Below are positions 7,806-14,903 of a stretch of DNA of 24,808 nucleotides, in pieces. Each line of letters starts with the position of its first letter. Position 1 is the stretch's first letter. This DNA is from JACQFV01 sp964593585. GTDB lineage: Bacteria > Zixibacteria > MSB-5A5 > WJJR01. A program made the position numbers and the translations under genes. Under the pieces are notes generated by a model. That model did not search any database, was not told where the DNA came from, and was given only the letters and a program-made list of their open reading frames with translations. The stretch is taken from the NCBI GenBank assembly GCA_964593585.1, contig CAZQIZ010000035.1, forward strand, positions 1 through 24,808, read 5' to 3'.

Positions 7806-9314
7806 TCAGGCGCCGGGCAACGAAAGGTAGTACAAGGCCCCGCCCCGCGACAACAACAAGACGATGGAACCGCCCTCGTATTTCGCCAGCAGGCGCTTGA
7901 AATCCTCGACGCCGCCGACGGCTTCGCGGTTCATCTCGAGGATGACATCGCCGGTCCGCAATCCCGAGCGTTCGGCGGGAGAGCCGGAAAGGATGTCCTT
8001 GACGATCACGCCGGTCTGGGCGCGGAGGTTGAGCCGCTCGCTGGTGCGCCGGTCGAGCGCCTCGACGACGACACCCTGCAGGACGCTGCCCTGCGCGGAT
8101 TGGCCGTCGGGACGGTAGGTGAATTCGGTTTCCATTTCGGCGACCGCGATGGTCATCGTGCGGCGTTCGCCGCCGCGCACAAAGCCGATCTCCACTTTGT
8201 TGCCGACCGGGGTCAGCGCCACCGAGCGGCGCAGTTCGAGGGCGTCGTTGATCGGCTTGCCGTCGTACTCGACGATCACGTCGCCATGGCGCAGACCCGC
8301 GCGCGCGGCCGGCGAGCCTTCAGCGACTTCGTTGACCAGGGCGCCGCGACGGTCGGCCAGGCCAAACGCCTCGGCCATGGCCGCATCGAGATCCTGCACC
8401 GACACGCCGATGGTGCCGCGCTGAATCTTTCCGGTGGCGAGAATCCCGCGCATCACACCCTGCGCGATGGTGATCGGCACCGCAAAGCCGATCCCTTGAT
8501 AGCCGCCCGAGCGCGAGAAGATCGCCGTGTTGATGCCGATCAGACGCCCCTGCGCGTCAACCAATGCGCCGCCGGAATTGCCGGGATTGATCGCCGCGTC
8601 GGTCTGGATAAAGTTCTCGTAGTCGACCAGTCCCAGTTCCGAGCGTCCGACCGCAGAGATGATGCCCATGGTCACCGTCTGGCCGATCCCGAACGGATTG
8701 CCAAAGGCCAGCACCACCTGCCCGATGCGCACCCGGTCGGAGTTGCCAACCGGCACCGCCGGCAAATTCTCTCCGTCGACCTTGAGAACCGCCACATCCG
8801 TGGCCGGATCGGTGCCGAGCAAATGGGCATCAAAACGACGTCCATCGGAAAGGATTACCTGGATCTGGTCGGCGCCCTCGATGACGTGGTTGTTGGTCAG
8901 TACGATGCCGTCAGGGCTGACAATCACACCGGAGCCCAGCGAAGTCTCACGCCGCTGACGCGGGATCGAGAAGACCCGCGGCCCGAAAAAGTCGAAGAAG
9001 GGATCGCTCCCGAAGGGAGTATAGACACGGTCGCGGGTGACCACCACGCGCTCGGAAGACACGTTTACAACCGCCGGCGCCACCCGTTCGGCGACATCGG
9101 CGAAGCCATCGGGCGCAAAGACACCCGCGTTCAGTGAGTAGGCGCCGGTGTCCGCCTCCGCCTGGTACTCGTCGGCGGCGGCGCTGGTGGTGATGCTGTC
9201 GCCGCTCGAAGACGGCGTGTTGTCGCCGCTGGTGCTCAGGTGCAAGCCGACACCCAGCCCGACAAAGAAGAGAATGATTCCCAGGGTGATTCCGGTACTG
9301 CGGCCTGTCGACAC
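7806..9314 (-). CDS. HtrA/DegP-family serine protease with two PDZ domains
   Basis: Periplasmic protease/chaperone for misfolded envelope proteins, tethered by an N-terminal helix (ITLGIILFFVGLGVGL). The trypsin-like domain has the full catalytic triad: His143 in VLTNNHVIEG, Asp173 in DPATDVAVLKV and Ser247 in NPGNSGGALV. Two PDZ domains follow (about 280-375 and 400-500), both with GLRxGDVI-type ligand loops. GTG 9314 was chosen over the in-frame ATG at 9353 because GGAGG lies five bases before it, while the ATG has no ribosome-binding site and lies only about 11 bases from the predicted transcription start. Length from GTG is 502 residues. It heads the HtrA-lipoprotein-STAS-GGDEF operon. 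DegP, DegQ and DegS cannot be told apart; the uncleaved-looking anchor recalls DegS, but two PDZ domains recall DegP/Q. Confidence 0.92.
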   Translation of the reverse strand: MSTGRSTGITLGIILFFVGLGVGLHLSTSGDNTPSSSGDSITTSAAADEYQAEADTGAYSLNAGVFAPDGFADVAERVAPAVVNVSSERVVVTRDRVYTPFGSDPFFDFFGPRVFSIPRQRRETSLGSGVIVSPDGIVLTNNHVIEGADQIQVILSDGRRFDAHLLGTDPATDVAVLKVDGENLPAVPVGNSDRVRIGQVVLAFGNPFGIGQTVTMGIISAVGRSELGLVDYENFIQTDAAINPGNSGGALVDAQGRLIGINTAIFSRSGGYQGIGFAVPITIAQGVMRGILATGKIQRGTIGVSVQDLDAAMAEAFGLADRRGALVNEVAEGSPAARAGLRHGDVIVEYDGKPINDALELRRSVALTPVGNKVEIGFVRGGERRTMTIAVAEMETEFTYRPDGQSAQGSVLQGVVVEALDRRTSERLNLRAQTGVIVKDILSGSPAERSGLRTGDVILEMNREAVGGVEDFKRLLAKYEGGSIVLLLSRGGALYYLSLPGA

Positions 9315-9319
9315 GGTAG

Positions 9320-9324
9320 CCTCC
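9320..9324 (-). promoter_or_regulatory. Ribosome binding site deciding the HtrA start
   Basis: On the minus strand GGAGG is followed by five bases and then GTG (9314-9312). It lies inside the longer reading frame that starts at ATG 9353 and is the main reason for preferring the GTG. Confidence 0.55.
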
Positions 9325-9370
9325 GCCTCAGAGTACGACAACGGCCCCGCCATTGTCGTTACTCGCAGTG

Positions 9371-9398
9371 ATTATACCGTGCCGGGATTCCGACGCAA
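9371..9398 (-). promoter_or_regulatory. Promoter of the HtrA operon with consensus TATAAT
   Basis: The minus strand carries a perfect -10 box, TATAAT (9371-9376), with TTGCGT (9393-9398) 16 bases upstream as a partial -35 box. Transcription would begin near 9364. That leaves about 50 bases of leader before the preferred GTG start at 9314 and puts the GGAGG site inside the leader. Confidence 0.5.
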
Positions 9399-9480
9399 AT
9401 GGGGATAACGGCATGGCAACTCTCCGCCACGGCCGCACGGACTCGCCGCCGAAGCGCAGACATAAGACCTTACCTGCCAA

Positions 9481-10272
9481 CTACTTAATAGTGATCGCAC
9501 GCACGGCGGATGTGAAGCTGCCCATCGGAGTGCTGCCGCCAGGTGTGACCAATTCCAAGCGCAGGCGATGTTGGCCCGCAGGAAGATCGCTCAGAAGATA
9601 CGGGACCACTTCGTACAGGATTGTCGCGGCGCTGTCGACGGTAAGTCGTACACGATGATCATCTGGCCCGATCACGCAACCGGATACGAGAAAGTCGAGA
9701 AGTATCGCACGACCATCCCGGCCCTCGAATTCCCCCTGCGGCCAGTTGAGCGTCAGCACGGGTCCGGGAGAAGGAGGCAGAGTATCGTCGACATGGATGG
9801 TGATCATCTGGAACGATCCCGGCGATTTGATGCTCTCATGCCAGCTGCGGCAGGCATAAACGCGCAGGTGATGCACACCCGGTGTGGCCAGTCCGGCGAA
9901 GACCGGCTTGCCCAGGCCGTGATGCGAAAGCGGCGGCAGGTCATCGAGGATGATGTGGGTGTGCTGTCCTTGTGGAGCGAGCATCAGGCCGCAACGGTCG
10001 GCATGCTGTGTGGGCGCGCCGATGGCGATGCCCGCCACTGAGACCGTGACGAAGATTGAATCGCCGGCTTGATACCGCTGGCCATCGGTTGGGGCAAGGA
10101 TGGTGACCACCGCCGTGTCGGACTGAGCGGAGTGTCCCCAACGGTACAGCCCGGGGATGTGGCCCTCGACCGCGTGAGGTCGGGCGAAGTGCAGGGTGTC
10201 GATCGGCGGTTGGGCCACGACCGGCGCGGCCGCCAACAACATCCCCAGAGTGGAACGAACTATCGTGTTCAT
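9481..10272 (-). CDS. Exported protein with two beta-rich units, function unknown
   Basis: 263 residues with an N-terminal signal peptide (MNTIVRSTLGMLLAAAPVVA, cleavage near AQ), so exported. Two units follow. The first (about 55-155) has an Ig-like opening, then QHTHIILDDLPP and PGVHHLRVYACRSWHESIK. The second (about 165-263) has WPQGEFEGRDGRAILLDF and GQHRLRLELVTPGG and ends RAITI. From memory this pairing occurs in exported hypothetical proteins of cyanobacteria and Bacteroidetes; the function is unknown. Several histidines cluster around HTH and SHH, which might bind metal. ATG 10272 was chosen because it begins the signal peptide and follows a G-rich site (GGGGGCAGCG); the frame stays open much further upstream but that part is antisense to the divergent DCC gene. 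Confidence 0.75.
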   Translation of the reverse strand: MNTIVRSTLGMLLAAAPVVAQPPIDTLHFARPHAVEGHIPGLYRWGHSAQSDTAVVTILAPTDGQRYQAGDSIFVTVSVAGIAIGAPTQHADRCGLMLAPQGQHTHIILDDLPPLSHHGLGKPVFAGLATPGVHHLRVYACRSWHESIKSPGSFQMITIHVDDTLPPSPGPVLTLNWPQGEFEGRDGRAILLDFLVSGCVIGPDDHRVRLTVDSAATILYEVVPYLLSDLPAGQHRLRLELVTPGGSTPMGSFTSAVRAITIK

Positions 10273-10321
10273 CGCTGCCCCCGCATCGGTTATCCTGCGT
10301 GGCCGGTGTCGGCGCGTCGCG

Positions 10322-10350
10322 AAGATAGACGCACGGCCCGCAGGCGGCAA
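10322..10350 (-). promoter_or_regulatory. Sigma-70-like promoter for the exported protein gene
   Basis: On the minus strand TTGCCG (10345-10350) and TATCTT (10322-10327) are spaced by 17 bases, each matching the consensus at four of six positions. The start of transcription would be near 10315, giving a leader of about 43 bases before the ATG at 10272. It lies in the 84-base gap between divergent genes. No convincing plus-strand promoter for the DCC gene was found in the same gap. Confidence 0.4.
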
Positions 10351-10356
10351 CAAATC

Positions 10357-10746
10357 ATGCGCAACGGTGGATCCGACGAGACTCGGCTTTGGCTTTTCTG
10401 GGATGGCGACTGCGAATTCTGCCGTCGCAGTGTGGCTTGGGTCGAACGACGCGATCGGCAGGGTCGATTCCGCCCTCTTCCCTACCAGCAGGCGCCATCG
10501 CCGCCGATGACCGAGGAATTGCGGGCCGCCTGCCGCGACGCGGTGCAGGTGACCACGCCGGATGGCCGAGTTCTGGGTGGCGGCGCGGCGGTCGCGTTCA
10601 TCCTCGGGGAGATCGGCTATCCTCGTTTGCGCTGGATCATGACTCGCCCGGTCCTTCACATCCTGGTCGAGTGGGGCTACCGGTTTGTCGCGCGCCACCG
10701 TCGCTGGATCGGGCGCCTGATCTTCGGCCAATCCTGCCAGACGTGA
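10357..10746 (+). CDS. DCC-family (DUF393) thiol-disulfide oxidoreductase-like protein
   Basis: 129-residue protein of the DCC family, named for its DxxCxxC motif, seen here as DGDCEFC (Cys19 and Cys22) after a hydrophobic strand LWLFWDG. The thioredoxin-like arrangement suggests redox activity on thiols, though activity is not proven for most members. The conserved G-GGAAVAFILGEIGYPRLRW segment in the middle is typical. ATG 10357 was chosen since the motif lies about 15 residues from the N-terminus, as usual, and AGGCGG lies upstream at 10342-10347. The divergent neighbour is an exported protein; the converging neighbour is a DinB-fold protein six bases beyond the stop. Confidence 0.85.
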   Translation: MRNGGSDETRLWLFWDGDCEFCRRSVAWVERRDRQGRFRPLPYQQAPSPPMTEELRAACRDAVQVTTPDGRVLGGGAAVAFILGEIGYPRLRWIMTRPVLHILVEWGYRFVARHRRWIGRLIFGQSCQT

Positions 10747-10752
10747 CTGCCG

Positions 10753-11256
10753 CTACGCCGCCGGCGCTTCGCGCCAGCGTTCAAGTTGGCGGCGGTGGCG
10801 CAGGATGTGCACGATGGCGTGCTCGAGCATCTGCTCGATGTCGTAGGGCTGCTTCCAGCGCGTCACGAAGCGCAATTCGCCCTGCTGGTCATCCGACCAA
10901 TCCTTGATTCGCCGCAACACCTCAACCATCTGATCGAAGGCGGCCCACACGCCGTTGATCGCGTCGGCGGGAGTGGCGACATCAATCGCGCGCCGGGGCG
11001 GGGGTTCCTCGTTGCGGTCAAGGGCGCGCTGGATGTGATCGGCGTAGGAATACGCCGCGCCGACCACATGCGCGGCGATGTCGCGCACGCAGGCGTAATG
11101 TTCATCGGATAACGCGGTGCGGGCGGTATAGCGATCACTCGGCAGACCGCGCAAAACGGTCTCATAGTCGCGGATGGCGCGAGCGTATTCATCGAGCACC
11201 GCGCGCAGTGAGCCGGAGTAGTCGGACCAACGTTGGGGGTCGGGCGCAGGGGTCAT
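10753..11256 (-). CDS. DinB/YfiT-like four-helix metal-binding protein
   Basis: 167-residue protein of the DinB fold (not the DNA polymerase of the same name). Putative metal ligands are His63 in DIAAHVVGAA and two histidines in EHAIVHILRHRRQLE near the C-terminus, the usual spacing of a mycothiol- or bacillithiol-transferase-like site. Trp-rich and Arg-rich helices fit the fold. Thiol transferase function is family knowledge and not shown here. ATG 11256 was chosen because AGGAG lies six bases before it; an upstream in-frame TTG at 11277 would precede that site and is unlikely. It stands alone, convergent with the DCC gene. Confidence 0.8.
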   Translation of the reverse strand: MTPAPDPQRWSDYSGSLRAVLDEYARAIRDYETVLRGLPSDRYTARTALSDEHYACVRDIAAHVVGAAYSYADHIQRALDRNEEPPPRRAIDVATPADAINGVWAAFDQMVEVLRRIKDWSDDQQGELRFVTRWKQPYDIEQMLEHAIVHILRHRRQLERWREAPAA

Positions 11257-11305
11257 GGTGTTCTCCTGGGTACTCAAGATCGGAAAGCGGACAAATCCGG
11301 TTCAA

Positions 11306-12532
11306 TCACTTTGTCGCCGGGGCGGCATCGAGGTCCGACCCACGCCAAGCAAACCAGATGGTGCCGATTATGCCAAACGCGGCGGCGGCCAGGAAGTTGG
11401 TTTGCGGGCTGACATTCCAGAGGAAGGCGCCGCCGAAGGCGGCCAGCGAGACGATCACATCACGGACCAGGTAATAGAGCCCGAACATCCCCGCCTTGCG
11501 TCCCTCGGGGGCCAGATCCATGATCAACGCCTTGCGGGTCGGCTCGCCGAATTCCTTCAGCCCGCGCACGATGAAGGCGCCCACCAGCGGCCAGAAGGAA
11601 TGCGCAAACAGCAGGACCAGCGGAAAGGCGGTGAAGAAAAGAAAGGTCGCCACCACAAAGGGCTTTTTGTGGCTGCGGTCGGCGAAATGCGCCACCGGGA
11701 TGTAGATCAGCATCGCCGTGGCCATCTCGATCGCGGTCAGGACGCCGAATTCGACGGCGCTGACCGGCGCGGCGATGGCCTTCATGCTCCAGACGACCAC
11801 AAAGGCATACGGGATCTGCTCGCAGAAACGCACCAGGATATCGGCGACCAGCAAATTGCGCAGCTGCGGGGTCATCTGTGTCCACAGCCGCAAGGGATGC
11901 CCCTCGGCGCTGTGCGCGGACGGCGACGATGGCGCCTCCTCGATCAGACGCTGTTGCAGGGCCACCGACAGGAGCGCCATCAGGACGGCAAAGCCGAAGG
12001 CGACCCGGACGCCATCGGTTTCGCCCCAGATGCCGATGCACGCGCCTCCGGCAATCGGGCCCAGCGACATGGGAATGCGGCGCACGATCGAGTGCATCGA
12101 CACGCCCATGGTGCGTTTCGATTTGGGCAGCGCCTTGGCGACGATGCCCATGGTCGCCGGCAGTGAAATCGCGCTCCACGAGAGGAAGAAAAAGGCGCCC
12201 ACCAGCACGGCCTGCCAGGTCGGCACGAGGATGACGACGGCGTATCCGATGATCGCGATCAGATTGAAGACCAGAAGCGCGCGCTTTTCCCCGAGACGGT
12301 CGGCGAGGTAGCCGCCGGGAAAGGAGTAGAGCGCCGAGAGCAGATTGTCGAGACCGTTGAGCAACCCGATGGCGATGGTGCCGCCGCCCAGCGCCAGCAG
12401 GTAGATCGGCAGGAAGCGCTCGGCCATGTGCTCGCCCATGCCGACAAGGATGGCCATGCCGAGCACGCCGACGATGCTGCGACGCAAACCAAGGAATTCG
12501 CGGATGCCCGAAGACGTTGCCATCGGGGCCAT
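11306..12532 (-). CDS. Major facilitator superfamily transporter
   Basis: 408-residue inner-membrane carrier with about 12 hydrophobic helices. The MFS signature after helix 2 is present as GGYLADRLGEKRAL, and a second-half counterpart as HFADRSHKKP. EFGEPTRKALIMDLAPEGRKA resembles the drug and sugar efflux branch, but the substrate cannot be read from sequence. The start ATG (12532-12530) overlaps the upstream gene's TGA as TGATG, so translation is coupled to the TPR-like lipoprotein. A TTG one codon earlier and an ATG at 12523 are alternatives. Co-translation with LpoB-type lipoprotein genes hints at an envelope role, which is inference. Confidence 0.88.
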   Translation of the reverse strand: MAPMATSSGIREFLGLRRSIVGVLGMAILVGMGEHMAERFLPIYLLALGGGTIAIGLLNGLDNLLSALYSFPGGYLADRLGEKRALLVFNLIAIIGYAVVILVPTWQAVLVGAFFFLSWSAISLPATMGIVAKALPKSKRTMGVSMHSIVRRIPMSLGPIAGGACIGIWGETDGVRVAFGFAVLMALLSVALQQRLIEEAPSSPSAHSAEGHPLRLWTQMTPQLRNLLVADILVRFCEQIPYAFVVVWSMKAIAAPVSAVEFGVLTAIEMATAMLIYIPVAHFADRSHKKPFVVATFLFFTAFPLVLLFAHSFWPLVGAFIVRGLKEFGEPTRKALIMDLAPEGRKAGMFGLYYLVRDVIVSLAAFGGAFLWNVSPQTNFLAAAAFGIIGTIWFAWRGSDLDAAPATK

Positions 12533-14091
12533 CAACGGAAGGAGCGGACGCGCTCGAAGGCGATACCGCGTTTGGGGACGGTGATCGAGACTGGCAGACG
12601 GTCGACCTCGGCGCCGTTTTCGCCGCGCACCAGCACTTCGAACTGGTGATCGCCGGGGGGCAGCTCCAGTTGCACCATCCAGATGCCGTTGGGCAGAAAG
12701 AGGCAGGAGCGGGTGTCGGCGCGCTCGGTGACCACGTTGAAGATGTTGACCAACGCGCCGAGGGCCTTGTCTTCCTTTTTCGCCTGCGTGCGCGCCAGTT
12801 CCTTGACCAGGGCGCGGGCGACGGTCCTCAGCAGAATCTTCGGGATGCGCTCATTGAAGGACTTCTTCGCGATGGCGTTGATCGGCTCGGCCAGAATCGG
12901 CGGGAGCGCGTTGCCGACCGAGCAGCGCACACCGACCGACTTCGCCTCGCTGGGAAAGTCGACCATCCGCGGGAATGAGAAGTGCAGCACATGGTCGAGA
13001 GTGAGGTTGCTGCCCTGCCAGGCGTAGATGTCGTTGCCGTAACGGTCGACGATGATCGTGGCGTATTCGGTTTCGCAGCCCTTGCAGTCGCGGTACTTCG
13101 CGTCTTTTTCCTCGAAGATAGGCAGGGTGATGTTCACCGCTTCGAGGTAGGGCGTAAAGCCTGTCTCAACAAAGACGACCGCGTTGGCGCGCAGGCGCAG
13201 ATCGAGTTGCTTTTCCAGTTCGGGATAGCGCTCCAGCAGCGTTCCGGCCTCATCGGCGGCGCCGATGCGCATCAGGGAGGAGTGCAGCTCGCTGGCCAGC
13301 CCCGGCGGGGATTTGACACCATAGAGACGGGCATAGTCGTCGTAGCCGCGATAGGCGTCGCGGTAGGCGACCGCCGCGTCGTTGTGTTCGCCGGCGGATT
13401 CATAGAGCATCGCGGTGAAATACTGCATGAAGGCGTCGTTCTTGTAGGTGCTCTTGCCTTCCTTGGCGTCCTGCAGTTCGGTGAGCCGCTGGTTGGCCTT
13501 GCGCGCCTCGACCAGGGCGCTTTCGAGTTGCCCGAGTTTGAGGTAATTGAAGGCGCGGTAATAGTGGATCAGGACCAGCTCATGCGGGTAGCCGCGGTAT
13601 GGCAGCGTGTTGTCGCTGGTGACCAGCGCGGCCAGTTCGTTGGAGACGCTCTTGGTGTAGAGCTCTTCGTAGCGCAGTTCGGCGGCGTCGAAGGCGGCGT
13701 TGGAGGAATCGTACTCGCCGGCCTCGTGGGCGAGGTAGCCGCGCTCCAGCAGGTAGAGGAGATCGTCGGGCTTTTCCTTCTTCTTGCTGAACTCCCGCCA
13801 GGCGGCATCGGGCTGGCCGGAGAGCAGCGATTCGCGCACCTTGGTGAGCGATTCGGAATGGGTGGCGCAGCCAGCGAGGGCGAAGGCCGCGACCAGAGCG
13901 GCAAACGCGGTCGTGAGGGAAAAACAGCAGGCTCGGCGGTCCGCCGCGGCGAATCGCCCTCCCCCAATCGGCGGAGATGCGAAGCGGGCCGCGGGCTGGG
14001 GATCGTCCTGTCCCCTCACCCTCCCCGCGACGTGGCCGAGAATGACTCGCACATCGCGGCGGACAGGCCGGCTGGTGCGCGCTCGCATCAT
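12532..14091 (-). CDS. TPR-like outer-membrane lipoprotein (COG3014-type)
   Basis: 519 residues as drawn. A hydrophobic stretch ends in the lipobox LAGC, with acylated Cys75. The mature part is helical repeats up to about residue 290 (LLYLLERGYLAHEAGEYDSSNAAFDAAE, YYRAFNYLKLGQLESALVEARKAN, DAFMQYFTAMLYESAGEHNDAAVAYRDA), then a beta-rich C-terminal domain. This matches lipoproteins of the COG3014 type, which I recall beside LpoB genes in other bacteria. The N-terminus is odd: about 55 Arg/Pro/Gly-rich residues precede the signal helix, no ATG or GTG lies closer than Val25, and neither ATG 14091 nor ATG 14088 has a Shine-Dalgarno. The 5' end may have been changed by palindromic DNA at 13930-14030. 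It starts 19 bases after the LpoB stop. Confidence 0.78.
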   Translation of the reverse strand: MMRARTSRPVRRDVRVILGHVAGRVRGQDDPQPAARFASPPIGGGRFAAADRRACCFSLTTAFAALVAAFALAGCATHSESLTKVRESLLSGQPDAAWREFSKKKEKPDDLLYLLERGYLAHEAGEYDSSNAAFDAAELRYEELYTKSVSNELAALVTSDNTLPYRGYPHELVLIHYYRAFNYLKLGQLESALVEARKANQRLTELQDAKEGKSTYKNDAFMQYFTAMLYESAGEHNDAAVAYRDAYRGYDDYARLYGVKSPPGLASELHSSLMRIGAADEAGTLLERYPELEKQLDLRLRANAVVFVETGFTPYLEAVNITLPIFEEKDAKYRDCKGCETEYATIIVDRYGNDIYAWQGSNLTLDHVLHFSFPRMVDFPSEAKSVGVRCSVGNALPPILAEPINAIAKKSFNERIPKILLRTVARALVKELARTQAKKEDKALGALVNIFNVVTERADTRSCLFLPNGIWMVQLELPPGDHQFEVLVRGENGAEVDRLPVSITVPKRGIAFERVRSFR

Positions 14092-14110
14092 GCGACTGCT
14101 GCCGCTGGAA

Positions 14111-14728
14111 TCACGGCTTGTACTCGGAGCGGCCGATGTACTTTTTGATCTTCTTCTGGCCCAGCCAGGCCTTGACGTTGGTCTCGATGTCGACGAGGGT
14201 CAGGTCGGCCTGGTAGTAGGAGACCTTCTCCCCTTTTTCGGAGTCGATGATCTGGTTGATCTCGCCGATCAGCATGTAGTCGGCGCCGACCTCGCGGCCC
14301 ATCTCCTTGAGCGTCTCCTCGGTGGCGTTGATGCGCTGGTCGCGTTTTTCCGCGCGGAGATCGTCGCGCTCGACTGCCGAGGCGACGACTTGCACCTTGC
14401 CGGAGTTGACATAGGCGCGTTCGATGTCGCCGACGAATGTGCCGACCGGGATATGCTCCTGCGACTTGTTGCGGATGGCCCCGACGATCACCACCGGCTT
14501 TTTCGCCTTGGCGGTCATGTGCTCGGAGAGCCACGGGTGATTGAGGCAATCACGGATCATCTCTTCGGAGACCAGGCGCGAGTCGGTGTCGTTCCAGCGA
14601 CCGGAGAGGTCGATTTGCTCTTCGGTATCGACACGGGTCACGACGGTCCGTGAGGAACAACCGGCGGCCACAAGGAGCGCCGTCGCGAGGATGACCGCCA
14701 CAGTCGGTGTGCTGCTTGAACGTTTCAT
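14111..14728 (-). CDS. LpoB-like penicillin-binding protein activator (lipoprotein)
   Basis: Outer-membrane lipoprotein expected to reach through the periplasm and activate a class A peptidoglycan synthase. 205 residues; the signal peptide ends in a lipobox (VAAGC, Cys24). The mature domain has LpoB-family features: SEEMIRDCLNHPWL, KPVVIVGAIRNKSQEHI, YVNSGKVQVVASAVERDDLRAEK, the GREVGADYMLIGEINQI core, and LTLVDIETNVKAW near the end. ATG 14728 was chosen because GGGGGA lies just before it; an ATG at 14740 and a TTG at 14743 in the same frame are less likely. It is the first gene of a three-gene run with the TPR-like lipoprotein and the MFS transporter. No PBP1 gene lies in the window. Confidence 0.85.
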   Translation of the reverse strand: MKRSSSTPTVAVILATALLVAAGCSSRTVVTRVDTEEQIDLSGRWNDTDSRLVSEEMIRDCLNHPWLSEHMTAKAKKPVVIVGAIRNKSQEHIPVGTFVGDIERAYVNSGKVQVVASAVERDDLRAEKRDQRINATEETLKEMGREVGADYMLIGEINQIIDSEKGEKVSYYQADLTLVDIETNVKAWLGQKKIKKYIGRSEYKP

Positions 14729-14903
14729 TGTTTCCCCCATCAATTGTGCGAATGGTCGAACCCTGGCTTCGGCCTAATCTCGCATCCGGGCTTCGGCGCC
14801 GACAAGCCAAAAGTGCTCAGGGCAGGGATTTAGGCCGCTTAACCCACGCCCGACCGCCGGAGAAAGTGATCAGAGCCGGAACACGGGACGCGTAGTTTGA
14901 AGC

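Noticed and set aside
7773..9137. A 454-residue plus-strand open frame.
   Set aside because: It is antisense to HtrA and reads as Asp/Arg/His-rich low-complexity sequence typical of the complement of GC-rich genes.
10273..10731. Upstream extension of the exported protein to 416 residues.
   Set aside because: The extra 153 residues are antisense to the DCC gene and precede a good signal peptide start with a G-rich ribosome site and a promoter.
12982..14148. A 388-residue plus-strand open frame.
   Set aside because: It is antisense to the TPR lipoprotein gene, whose lipobox and helical repeats are convincing; no domain was seen in the antisense frame.
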